NCBI RefSeq assembly: GCF_016429155.1
Contig: NZ_JAELUC010000023.1
Span: 1 to 53,727 of the forward strand
Length of the DNA: 53,727 nt
Direction: 5' to 3'
Origin: Pedobacter sp. ASV12
GTDB lineage: Bacteria > Bacteroidota > Bacteroidia > Sphingobacteriales > Sphingobacteriaceae
Shown here piece by piece: positions 16,541 through 24,586 of the stretch. Position 1 is the stretch's first letter. The number at the start of each line of letters is the position of its first letter. The notes beneath the pieces are model-generated. The model ran no database searches and was not told the DNA's origin. It saw only the letters and a program-made list of their open reading frames with translations. Made by a program: the position numbers and the translations under genes.

Positions 16541-19276
16541 ATGAAAAAGCGTCTCTTGCTGCAGGTATTTGTTGCCGCTGCTTTTATCGCGCTGTCTGGC
16601 TTTTTGCTCAAAGACGACGGGCCGTTAAACTCCTTTATCGAAAAGCTTGAACAGTATACCAACAGGAATCCGCAAGAAAAAGTGCATCTGCACCTGGATA
16701 AACCTTATTACAGCATCGGAGAAGACATCTGGTTCAGTGCCTATGTGGTGAATGCCGAAGAGAATAAACTGTCGCTTTTGAGCAAGGTGCTTTATGTAGA
16801 CATCATTGATGAGCGAGGAAAGGTTAAAAAAACACAAGTGCTTCCTTTGGAAAACGGGTTGAGCAATGGCCATATCGATCTTTCTGATACCACGTTTAGG
16901 GCTGGAACCTATCAACTAAGAGCATACACCAATTGGATGCGCAATTTTGACGATGCCTTTTTGTTCAGGAAAGAAATCAATATTGGCGATGCCCTTCACG
17001 ACAAAGTAATGGTTGATACCAAATTTGAGCTGAACCCAAGCTCAAACGGCACCGTATTAAAGGCTACGCTCAGCTATTCCAATTTTGACAACGAGCCCGA
17101 AATCAATAAGGAAGTGAGCTATAACCTGGTTTACGGAGACGATAAATTGTTTAGCGGTACGGGAAGAACCGACAGCAAAGGTACAATTACGGTAAATTAT
17201 AACCTTAAAAAGGACTATACGCTTAACAAACTGTTGCTCAATACGGTGTTTAACAAAAACGACGTCATTAAAGTAACCAAAACTGTTGCAGTAGTAAGCC
17301 AAGCCAAAACAATCGACCTGCAGTTTTTTCCGGAAGGCGGAAATTTGGTCGACGGAATCCGTTCAAAAGTGGCTTTCAAAGCGATTAACGAAAGCGGAAT
17401 GGGTACGGCAGTTGAAGGCTATGTAGAAGATAATGATGGCAAAAAAGTAGCGGCCATCAATACAACACATTTGGGCATGGGACTTTTTGCGTTTATGCCA
17501 GTGGCAGGGCAACAATATCAGGCGGTTATTGTGAAAGACGGCGAGCAGAAACGCTTTCGGTTGCCACCGGCCATGGCTACTGGCTATGTCCTGAACATGA
17601 ACCACCTGGACGATGAAAACTTGCTATTGCGCATCAATTGCTCGCCAGCGTTGGTCCAAGATAGGGAGGTGGTTGTGGTAGCCCAATCAAACGGCATGAT
17701 CAAATACACCGCCAAGATCAAGATGGATAAGGAGTCGGTTTCTTCCAAGTTGCCTAAAAACATGTTTTCTGAAGGCATTGTGCAGTTCACGCTTTTTACA
17801 GCCAATATGTCTCCCATGGCAGAGCGGTTGGTATTTATACATCGGAATGATAGCCTTAATGTTAAGGTGAGTACGCCCAAAGCAAGCTATGGCAAAAGAG
17901 AACAAGTTAACCTTGCGTTGCATGTTGAAGATACCCAGGCGAAAGGAGAAGTGGGCAGCTTCTCGGTATCGGTGGTAAACCAAGACAAAGTGAACCAGGT
18001 AGAAGATAACGAGACCACCATTTTGTCTAACCTGTTGCTGACCTCCGATTTAAAGGGAAACATAGAAAAACCCAACTATTATTTTACAGCCATCGATGCG
18101 GCCAAGATCAGAGACCTTGACCTGCTGATGCTTACCCAGGGCTGGCGCAGGTTTAAATGGAGCGATGTGATGCAGCCAGAAGGCCAAGCCCATTTCAAGT
18201 TTAATGCCGAGTCCAGTTTTGCCATTCACGGTACCATTGTTAACCTCAGCAATAAGCCCATTCCTTATGGCAAGATCAACCTGTTTGTGCCGAGCACCCT
18301 GCTGCTGATCGATACAGTAGCCGATGCCAATGGGCGTTTTGTGTTCGACGATTTGGTTTTTCCGGATAGTACCACGGTTATTTTGCGCGCTAAAAATGCC
18401 AAAGACCGCAATAATGCGCAGATCTTGATCGATAACAGGGTAGGATTCGCTAGTGTGACTGCGCCTAGAACCGATGACGCAAAAGATGCCGTATTTGTAA
18501 GCTACCTCGCTGCCGCGCAGCAAAGGTTTGGCGAAATGGGCAAATATGGTTTAATTAATGGGCGCATTTTGCTCAAGCCGGTAGAAATCAAGACATCCAG
18601 AAATCCGCCTATCTATAAATCAGCACTTCCGACCATCAGTCCGCCAGATTATACCATTACCCCAGATAAGCTCCAGTCTTCCACCAATGTGCTCAACTTT
18701 TTTACGGGCATGGCTGGGATAACGGTGAGAAGCAATATCATTTACGGCCGCAGAAAAGGTACCGAGGGGCCTATGTTGCTGCTGTTAGACGGAAGGCCAA
18801 TTAAAGACGCCACCATGATTGACCCGAGTACTTTGGCCGGCATACAGATTATTAGGGCCGGCGCTTATTCATCAGGCATAGGACTGAATTTGCAAGAACC
18901 TATTGATGCAGTAGTGGATGGCCCGCAATATAAGGGCCTCACCAACATCATGAGCTCAGCTTATGGAATTGTCTTTTTTACCACCGATTGGAGGGCCAAA
19001 GCAAAACCAGCTTTGGGTTTAAGCAGGCTAAAAACCGGCTATACCCTAACCAAGGAATTTTATGCGCCGGCCTACGATGTGCCTGGCCAGCATAGGGAAA
19101 TGGCCGACCTGAGGTCGACCATTTACTGGAAGCCCGATTTGATTACCGACGAAAAGGGCAATGCCAGCCTCAAGTTTTTTACCGCCGACGAAGCGGGCAA
19201 ATACCTGGTTACTTTAGAGGGTGTAGCCTTGAACGGACAACTGGTAAGAAAGCGCTACAGCTTAACGGTAAAATAA
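16541..19276 (+). CDS. Secreted MG2/TonB-plug domain protein (paralogue B)
   Basis: A 911-residue paralogue of the gene at 8118-10634. Matching landmarks appear in the same order: HLDKPYYSIGEDIWFSAYVV against LDKPVYAMGDTIWFKGYLIN, NWMRNFDDAFLFRKEINI against NWMQNFGDTFLFKKEIQI, and IDLQFFPEGG against IDLQFLPEGG. The signal peptide is MKKRLLLQVFVAAAFIALSG. The plug-like part (~650-780: VLNFFTGMAGITVRSN, MLLLLDGRPIKDATMIDP) is clearer than in paralogue A, and again no barrel follows. It ends with the macroglobulin-like IYWKPDLITDEKGNAS. I chose the ATG at 16541 over an upstream TTG at 16517, because the signal peptide starts there. Function unknown. Confidence 0.82.
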   Translation: MKKRLLLQVFVAAAFIALSGFLLKDDGPLNSFIEKLEQYTNRNPQEKVHLHLDKPYYSIGEDIWFSAYVVNAEENKLSLLSKVLYVDIIDERGKVKKTQVLPLENGLSNGHIDLSDTTFRAGTYQLRAYTNWMRNFDDAFLFRKEINIGDALHDKVMVDTKFELNPSSNGTVLKATLSYSNFDNEPEINKEVSYNLVYGDDKLFSGTGRTDSKGTITVNYNLKKDYTLNKLLLNTVFNKNDVIKVTKTVAVVSQAKTIDLQFFPEGGNLVDGIRSKVAFKAINESGMGTAVEGYVEDNDGKKVAAINTTHLGMGLFAFMPVAGQQYQAVIVKDGEQKRFRLPPAMATGYVLNMNHLDDENLLLRINCSPALVQDREVVVVAQSNGMIKYTAKIKMDKESVSSKLPKNMFSEGIVQFTLFTANMSPMAERLVFIHRNDSLNVKVSTPKASYGKREQVNLALHVEDTQAKGEVGSFSVSVVNQDKVNQVEDNETTILSNLLLTSDLKGNIEKPNYYFTAIDAAKIRDLDLLMLTQGWRRFKWSDVMQPEGQAHFKFNAESSFAIHGTIVNLSNKPIPYGKINLFVPSTLLLIDTVADANGRFVFDDLVFPDSTTVILRAKNAKDRNNAQILIDNRVGFASVTAPRTDDAKDAVFVSYLAAAQQRFGEMGKYGLINGRILLKPVEIKTSRNPPIYKSALPTISPPDYTITPDKLQSSTNVLNFFTGMAGITVRSNIIYGRRKGTEGPMLLLLDGRPIKDATMIDPSTLAGIQIIRAGAYSSGIGLNLQEPIDAVVDGPQYKGLTNIMSSAYGIVFFTTDWRAKAKPALGLSRLKTGYTLTKEFYAPAYDVPGQHREMADLRSTIYWKPDLITDEKGNASLKFFTADEAGKYLVTLEGVALNGQLVRKRYSLTVK

Positions 19277-19278
19277 AA

Positions 19279-19306
19279 AAAGCCCCTCAAAAATCGAGGG
19301 GCTTTT
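19279..19306. terminator. Bidirectional intrinsic terminator
   Basis: AAAAGCCCCTC pairs perfectly with GAGGGGCTTTT around AAAAATC. The A-run on the left becomes a T-run on -. It separates paralogue B on + from the SRPBCC/pyrE transcript on -. Confidence 0.9.
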
Positions 19307-19327
19307 AAGCTTATTTAGGCTTGGCTA

Positions 19328-19726
19328 TTAGCCCAGCACTTCTTTTAGTCTTTTGGTTTGGTGGTCTGCCAGTTTTTGCAACGGACCGGCGGCCAACATT
19401 TTCATCATCATGTTCAAATCGGCCGAAATGATGTGTTTGGCTGTCGTGCCCCCATTTGCATTGGGTGCTACTGTCCACTTCAGTTCTACATCAAAAGGTG
19501 CTTTTTCTGAAGGAACAGCCACAATTTCGCTGTTAGGGATGCGGTTAGAAATTTTGATGGCTAATTTTGCCATGTTTTGGATGGTAAAACTCGCTTCATC
19601 GGCTGTAGACGACCAATTATAGATGTTTTCGGGCATTAACTGTTGGTGATTGTTCAAATCTTCCAAAAAATTATAAACCTTGTCTATAGGCAAATCTAGT
19701 TCAACGGTACTTTCAATAATGGTCAT
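19328..19726 (-). CDS. SRPBCC family protein
   Basis: A 132-residue START/Bet v1-like (SRPBCC) domain. It opens with a strand-helix (TIIESTVELDLPIDKVYNFL), has central beta strands (FTIQNMAKLAIKIS, VELKWTVAPN) and ends in a long C-terminal helix (LQKLADHQTKRLKEVLG), which together form a hydrophobic ligand pocket. The ligand is unknown. I start at the ATG ending at 19726; a longer frame to 19789 would overlap pyrE and adds residues without similarity. It follows pyrE by 43 bases on the same strand and is probably co-transcribed. Nothing ties it functionally to pyrimidine synthesis. Confidence 0.85.
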   Translation of the reverse strand: MTIIESTVELDLPIDKVYNFLEDLNNHQQLMPENIYNWSSTADEASFTIQNMAKLAIKISNRIPNSEIVAVPSEKAPFDVELKWTVAPNANGGTTAKHIISADLNMMMKMLAAGPLQKLADHQTKRLKEVLG

Positions 19727-19769
19727 AAGTATGTTTTTCTTTGAGGTCTCGAAAATCGTACCAAATTTG

Positions 19770-20432
19770 TTATTCTGCGTCAATGGCAATGTCTTTGCCC
19801 CAGGTTGCCGGGGTTTCGCGCCATTTGTTCAATAAATTGATTTCGTTTTGGGCAATGAAACCGTGCTCGGCTGCATAGCTGATCAACGTAGGATAGTTAG
19901 ATAAGGTGGAATAACGGCATTTGGCATCGGCAAAATTTTGGTCGGCCTGGTCAAATCCATAAGTGAAAATAGCCACTAAACCTGCTACCGACAAACCGGC
20001 AGCACGCAACGCCTCTACAGCCTGCAGGCTGCTTTTGCCAGTAGAAATCAAATCTTCGATAACTACTACGCGTTGGCCTTCAATAATTTCGCCCTCAATC
20101 AAACTTCCAGTGCCATGTTCTTTGGCTTTAGAACGTACATAGATGAAAGGAAGGCCCAGCTCTTGGGCAACCAAAACACCTTGCGGAATTCCGGCAGTAG
20201 CCACACCTGCAATCACGTCAACTGCACCATATTCTTCTTGAATCAGTTGCGCAAGCTTTTGGCGGATGTAGGTTCTAACAGCAGGATGCGACAATGTAAT
20301 TCTGTTATCGCAATAAATAGGAGATTTCCAACCCGAGGCCCATGTAAATGGATTATTAGGTTGTAATTTAATTGCTTTAATTTGTAATAAAAATTCAGCT
20401 ACCTTTAATTCAATATCACTTTTATTATACAT
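19770..20432 (-). CDS. pyrE: Orotate phosphoribosyltransferase
   Basis: A 220-residue cytoplasmic enzyme that joins orotate to PRPP to give orotidine 5'-monophosphate in de novo pyrimidine synthesis. The PRPP-binding loop VVVIEDLISTGKSS (~125-138) is present, with the upstream RSKAKEHGTGSLIEG flexible catalytic loop and the substrate block FTWASGWKSPIYCDNR near the N terminus. Length is normal. Its ATG (20430-20432) shares two bases with the ATG of the divergent Nudix gene, so the promoter must sit inside that gene. A TAnnTTTG match on - lies at 20437-20444, which would give a leaderless or nearly leaderless transcript. Confidence 0.97.
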   Translation of the reverse strand: MYNKSDIELKVAEFLLQIKAIKLQPNNPFTWASGWKSPIYCDNRITLSHPAVRTYIRQKLAQLIQEEYGAVDVIAGVATAGIPQGVLVAQELGLPFIYVRSKAKEHGTGSLIEGEIIEGQRVVVIEDLISTGKSSLQAVEALRAAGLSVAGLVAIFTYGFDQADQNFADAKCRYSTLSNYPTLISYAAEHGFIAQNEINLLNKWRETPATWGKDIAIDAE

Positions 20433-21042
20433 GGCCCAAAAATACAGAATTTATATCAACGATAACACCTTGTTTATTGCAGATACTGTACCCAGACAAA
20501 TAGATAAAATACAACAGCTTGATACAGAGTATTTTGATTTTCCAACATTTTATAGAAACCTCAAACTGAGCAAGCAGAAAAACTATGTACTGATCAGCAA
20601 AAGGCCGAAGGAACTTTTTCAGTCCATCAAGAAAAAGCTAACCATAATCAAGGCGGCTGGCGGATTGGTAGAGAATGCCAACGGCGAATTTTTATTTATT
20701 TTCAGAAATAAAAAGTGGGATTTGCCAAAGGGAAAGGTAGAAAAAGAAGAAAAAATCAAAACTGCAGCCGTAAGGGAAGTAGAAGAAGAATGTGGCGTTA
20801 AAATAGAAAGGCGCGATGAACGGCTTTGCAAAACCTATCACGTTTATGAGTTAGGCAATAAGCTGATCCTTAAACGTACCAGCTGGTATAAAATGTGGGT
20901 AAAAGGCGCACCTAAACTCGTGCCGCAAAAAGACGAAGGCATCACCAGCGCTGTTTGGGTCAATCCCTTGGGCATTCAGGGCAAGATCAAAAATACCTAT
21001 CCTTTGATTTTGGATGTGCTGAAGGCAGAAAACCTGATTTAA
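20431..21042 (+). CDS. Nudix hydrolase
   Basis: A 203-residue protein. The N-terminal ~65 residues are a separate region (YRIYINDNTLFIADTVPRQ) with no known family signature. The Nudix fold follows. The Nudix box at roughly residues 100-122 fits GX5EX7REUXEEXGU exactly: the Gly and first Glu in GKVEKEE, and the metal-binding REVEEECGV. Such enzymes hydrolyse nucleoside diphosphates linked to another group; the substrate cannot be read. Divergent from pyrE with start codons overlapping in the tetranucleotide CATG. The start at 20431 is supported because no other ATG precedes the conserved N terminus. Confidence 0.9.
   Translation: MAQKYRIYINDNTLFIADTVPRQIDKIQQLDTEYFDFPTFYRNLKLSKQKNYVLISKRPKELFQSIKKKLTIIKAAGGLVENANGEFLFIFRNKKWDLPKGKVEKEEKIKTAAVREVEEECGVKIERRDERLCKTYHVYELGNKLILKRTSWYKMWVKGAPKLVPQKDEGITSAVWVNPLGIQGKIKNTYPLILDVLKAENLI
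20437..20444 (-). promoter_or_regulatory. Candidate -7 box for pyrE inside the Nudix gene
   Basis: Read on -, TATTTTTG matches TAnnTTTG exactly and ends five bases before the pyrE ATG. No good TTTG lies ~19-21 bases further upstream, so this rests on the -7 element and on the fact that no intergenic space exists. Confidence 0.3.
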
Positions 21043-21076
21043 AATTAATTGGCTATTTAGCTTAAAGCGGCGCTGC

Positions 21077-21538
21077 CTACAAGAATTTCAAGGCCTCTTG
21101 AGGCACAAAAGGAGCCACATTGCCTTTATTGCGCAAAATATCGCGAACAATGGTAGAACTAATAGCCGAAAACTCGGGTTTGCTGAGCAGCAAGATGGTT
21201 TCTACCTCGGGCATCATGGTTTGGTTGATTTGGGCAATGGCACGCTCATATTCGAAATCGGCGGCCGAACGTATGCCCCTGATCATGTATTTAGCCTTAA
21301 TTTTGGCGCAAAAATCAACCGTCAATCCTTCGTAAAGCTGTACTTCTACATGGCTTGCCGATTGAAAAACGGTTTTGACGATTTCTTCCCTTTTTTCGGC
21401 CGACAAAAAGTTCTGCTTCGAGCTGTTCAGACCAATACCTACCACAATGCGGTCAAACAGGGGCATTGCCCTCTTCAAAATATCGACATGAGCAATGGTA
21501 ATCGGATCGAATGAACCCGGAAATAGCGCTATTTTCAT
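21077..21538 (-). CDS. coaD: Phosphopantetheine adenylyltransferase
   Basis: A 153-residue hexameric nucleotidyltransferase that transfers AMP from ATP to 4'-phosphopantetheine, the penultimate step of coenzyme A synthesis. The signature FPGSFDPITIAHVDIL at residues ~6-21 contains the HxGH-type catalytic histidine. ISSTIVRD (~128-135) is the conserved ISSTxxR nucleotide-binding motif. RGIRSAADFEYE is also typical. I start at the ATG ending at 21538 (MKIALFPGS). It is third in a run after DUF3822 and rsmD, separated from rsmD by ~60 bases. Confidence 0.96.
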   Translation of the reverse strand: MKIALFPGSFDPITIAHVDILKRAMPLFDRIVVGIGLNSSKQNFLSAEKREEIVKTVFQSASHVEVQLYEGLTVDFCAKIKAKYMIRGIRSAADFEYERAIAQINQTMMPEVETILLLSKPEFSAISSTIVRDILRNKGNVAPFVPQEALKFL

Positions 21539-21598
21539 ATTCAAATATATCAATTGTTAACGAATGGGAAAGATTTGGCTGTGTAGAAATTACAGCGG

Positions 21599-22138
21599 TC
21601 AAATAACAGGGTCGAAAAAACTGAAGGAAGAATTGCCGTATTTTCTGGTGTGCGAATACCCGGGCTGCTGTTCCAATTTAAGCAGCGGCGGATGCTCAAC
21701 AATAAGCACACCGTTGGTTTTGAGCAATTGGTTTTGAGCTACCAGTTGTGGCAACAGCGGAATATTGGGCAAATCGTAGGGCGGATCGGCAAAAATAATG
21801 TCATAGCGGTTGTGCTCTTGCGCCAGGTATTTGAAGGCATCGGCTTTTTGTGCATCAATTTCGCTAAGGTTGTATTTTTCGGCAACCGACTTGATCCAAG
21901 CTACGCAACCCGGGTGCTTGTCAACGGTTCTCACTTCCTTAATGCCACGTGAGGCAAATTCGATGCTTACGCTGCCTGTACCGCTAAAAAGGTCGAGTAC
22001 CGAGCATTCTTCAAAATCGTAAGTGTTGTGCAGGATGTTGAACAGCGCTTCTTTGGCCATGTCTTTGGTTGGCCTTACCGGGAGTTTGGCAGGTGCGTTC
22101 AGCTGTATGCCCTTTAATTTTCCGCCTATTATTCGCAT
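21599..22138 (-). CDS. rsmD: 16S rRNA (guanine966-N2)-methyltransferase
   Basis: A 179-residue S-adenosylmethionine-dependent methyltransferase acting on G966 of 16S rRNA in the assembled 30S particle. The N terminus MRIIGGKLKG with RPTKDMAKEALFNIL (~25-39) is the family hallmark. SAM-binding motif I is LDLFSGTGSVSIE (~47-59) and the catalytic motif IV is FADPPYDLP (~113-121). It overlaps the upstream DUF3822 gene by ten bases, which suggests translational coupling. coaD follows, as it often does across bacteria. Confidence 0.96.
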   Translation of the reverse strand: MRIIGGKLKGIQLNAPAKLPVRPTKDMAKEALFNILHNTYDFEECSVLDLFSGTGSVSIEFASRGIKEVRTVDKHPGCVAWIKSVAEKYNLSEIDAQKADAFKYLAQEHNRYDIIFADPPYDLPNIPLLPQLVAQNQLLKTNGVLIVEHPPLLKLEQQPGYSHTRKYGNSSFSFFDPVI

Positions 22139-22953
22139 TGATCTAACGCTAGTAAATTGCTGTAGTAGTGGCTCGGCATGTCGTCAAGGATGCTTTGGTC
22201 CAGTTCGGGTTGTCCGTTAACAAATTGAAGCTGTGCAAAATATTTAGCCAGGCAATTGTAGCGTTCATCGCCTTCATGCACAATGCCACTCAAAAACAGC
22301 GGTGTTTCTTTTGGTTCAATGCCAAGCTGGTTGATGATGAGCAAGAGATAATAGTTGAACTCGTCGAGATTGTCGATTTCATAGTTTTGCTGAAAAACTA
22401 CCTGTTTGTTTTTGAGGTAAAGCACCTGAAAAGAGCTGGCCGTAAAATCAATCAGTAAGCCGGTTTCTCCAATATTTTGGGCTAAAGCCAGCAGCCCAGC
22501 ATCCAGGGTAAATAATTGGCTCAGGTTAAAGCTGTTCAGGGTATCTTCGGCGGTTTTGGAGAGGGCAAAAACGGTGGTAAATCCAAAATGGCTATGGGCC
22601 TGCTGGTAGAGGCTGCCGGTATGCGAACCGATAAAATAAGGCGTATGGTTGGCCAAAAGCTGTTCGCTGTACAGCTCGTTCGGAACCGCAATGACATTGG
22701 GGGTATGTACAGCCACTTTTACCTTTTGATAGGGCAAGGTCAGGTAATGGTCGGTTTTTAAACGGTCGCTCAGTTTTTGGAGCCCATTTTCGCATTCCTG
22801 TTCGTCAAAAACAGCATTTACCTGTTGGGTTTCCTTATTAACGATGGCATAAGAAAAACTATCCTGGCCTACTTTGATCAATAAATTACAGGCCGATACC
22901 TTAGCGGGATCAAAATTGGGATCGATTAATAAAATGCTGTTGCTGCTGTTCAT
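22129..22953 (-). CDS. DUF3822 family protein
   Basis: A 274-residue protein of the Bacteroidota-restricted DUF3822 family, recognised from its beginning (SILLIDPNFDPAKVSACNLL) and its position next to rsmD. The fold appears actin/FtsA-like or RNase H-like: two halves, each opening with strand-rich sequence (FSYAIVNKETQQVNAVF; GLLIDFTASSFQVLYLKNK). No signal peptide. It may act with RsmD or be co-regulated with it, but nothing in the sequence gives a reaction. Ends ten bases inside rsmD. Confidence 0.82.
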   Translation of the reverse strand: MNSSNSILLIDPNFDPAKVSACNLLIKVGQDSFSYAIVNKETQQVNAVFDEQECENGLQKLSDRLKTDHYLTLPYQKVKVAVHTPNVIAVPNELYSEQLLANHTPYFIGSHTGSLYQQAHSHFGFTTVFALSKTAEDTLNSFNLSQLFTLDAGLLALAQNIGETGLLIDFTASSFQVLYLKNKQVVFQQNYEIDNLDEFNYYLLLIINQLGIEPKETPLFLSGIVHEGDERYNCLAKYFAQLQFVNGQPELDQSILDDMPSHYYSNLLALDQCE

Positions 22954-23137
22954 GTACAGGCAAAAATAATTCTTTTTTTCTATATGATGCGGTTTAAATT
23001 TTTGGCGGCGAAAAGGGGGGCGGCTTATTTTGATCCAGCGCCTGCCTAAAACCTTGTCTGCAGATAAACGATAATGTTCAAATAAATTATTAGATAAATT
23101 TAACCGGTTTCTGCCAATACGGTTGCATCTTTGCTAA

Positions 23138-24586
23138 ATGGATAAAGCCCATTTCATCGCCCAGTCATATCCTTTCGAGCCAACCGACGAACAATTGGTG
23201 TTTTGCACCAAGGCCAGTGCTTTTTTGGACGATCGGCGTACCGAGAAATGCTTCGTGCTGCGTGGTTATGCCGGTACGGGAAAAACCACTTCGGTGGCGG
23301 CTTTGGTCAAAGCCTTGCCCCAGTTCAGGTTAAATGTGGTGTTGTTGGCGCCTACGGGCAGGGCAGCCAAGGTAATCAGCTCGTATACCCAAAAAAAGGC
23401 GTTGACCATCCATAAAAAAATCTATCGTAAAAAAAGCGCCGTCAGCACCGAAATGGCTTTTCAGCTGGCGCCCAACCTGGCCAAAAACACTTTGTTTATT
23501 GTAGATGAGGCCTCAATGATTGCCGACGAATGGAACCAACAAAACGGATCTTCGTTTTTGAGGGATTTGATCGAGTTTGTTTATCAACCTGGTGCCGATG
23601 GGAAAGACAAAAACTGCTCGCTGCTGTTTGTTGGCGATACGGCCCAGTTGCCCCCTGTAGGCAGCATCGATAGCCCGGCACTGAACGAAAAATACCTGAG
23701 CGACAATTTTCACCTTCACGTGGTTGCCGTAGAGTTGAAAGAAGTGGTGCGACAAGAGAAAAAATCTGGTATTTTGGCCAATGCCACCATGTTGCGTAAG
23801 CTGATCAACAAATATAGCGAAGCACCAAAGGTTTTGCCTAAGTTCATTACCAAAAATTACAAGGACATTTTTAGTATGACGGGCATAAAAATGGTGGAGG
23901 GCCTGGAATATGCCTATAGCAAATTCGGTCTGGAAAATACCTTGGTGGTTTGCCGTTCCAATAAATCGGCCAACGTATACAACAACCAGATCAGGAGCCG
24001 CCTGCTTTACCGCGACGAAGAATTGAGCGGTGGCGATCAGCTGATGGTGGTACGCAACAATTATTTTTGGTTGCCAGATAACCAGGAAACGGCTTTTATT
24101 GCCAATGGCGATATGGCCAAAGTCATCAGGGTGCGTAGGGAGGAGGAGCGCTACGGCTTGAGGTTTGCAGAAGTACAGCTGGAATTTTTGGATTTTCAGG
24201 AGGTGGGTAGCGTCAGTTGCAAGGTTATCCTAGATACCCTGCAAGCCGAAACGCCTAATTTGCCCTATTCGCAAAGCAAGCAGCTTTTTGAAGGGCTTAT
24301 GCTCGATTATGAGCACATCAGCAACAGAAAAGAAAAAATGGAAGCCATTAAGCAAGATCCTTACTACAATGCCTTACAGATCAAGTTTGCCTATGCCGTA
24401 ACCTGCCATAAGGCGCAAGGTGGCCAATGGGATGCCGTTTTTGTTGACCAAGGCTATTTAACTGACGATATGGTAGACATGGATTTTTTGCGCTGGCTGT
24501 ATACCGCCGTAACCAGGGCAAAAAAAGAGCTGTTTCTGGTTAATTTCTCCCCCAAACTTTTTGCCACGCAGCAAGACACAGATTAG
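23138..24586 (+). CDS. RecD-like superfamily 1 DNA helicase
   Basis: A 482-residue AAA-type/UvrD-C2 helicase. Walker A is GYAGTGKT (43-50), motif Ia APTGRAAKV follows, and Walker B is FIVDEASMI with motif III FVGDTAQLPPVG. C-terminal motifs are TCHKAQGGQWDAVFVD (motif V) and YTAVTRAKKELFLVN (motif VI). The order is that of the short RecD2-like 5'-3' helicases of Bacteroidota, which lack RecBCD partners and the long N-terminal region of true RecD2. It probably acts in replication or repair. Its TAG stop overlaps the stop of the convergent kinase gene. Confidence 0.92.
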   Translation: MDKAHFIAQSYPFEPTDEQLVFCTKASAFLDDRRTEKCFVLRGYAGTGKTTSVAALVKALPQFRLNVVLLAPTGRAAKVISSYTQKKALTIHKKIYRKKSAVSTEMAFQLAPNLAKNTLFIVDEASMIADEWNQQNGSSFLRDLIEFVYQPGADGKDKNCSLLFVGDTAQLPPVGSIDSPALNEKYLSDNFHLHVVAVELKEVVRQEKKSGILANATMLRKLINKYSEAPKVLPKFITKNYKDIFSMTGIKMVEGLEYAYSKFGLENTLVVCRSNKSANVYNNQIRSRLLYRDEELSGGDQLMVVRNNYFWLPDNQETAFIANGDMAKVIRVRREEERYGLRFAEVQLEFLDFQEVGSVSCKVILDTLQAETPNLPYSQSKQLFEGLMLDYEHISNRKEKMEAIKQDPYYNALQIKFAYAVTCHKAQGGQWDAVFVDQGYLTDDMVDMDFLRWLYTAVTRAKKELFLVNFSPKLFATQQDTD

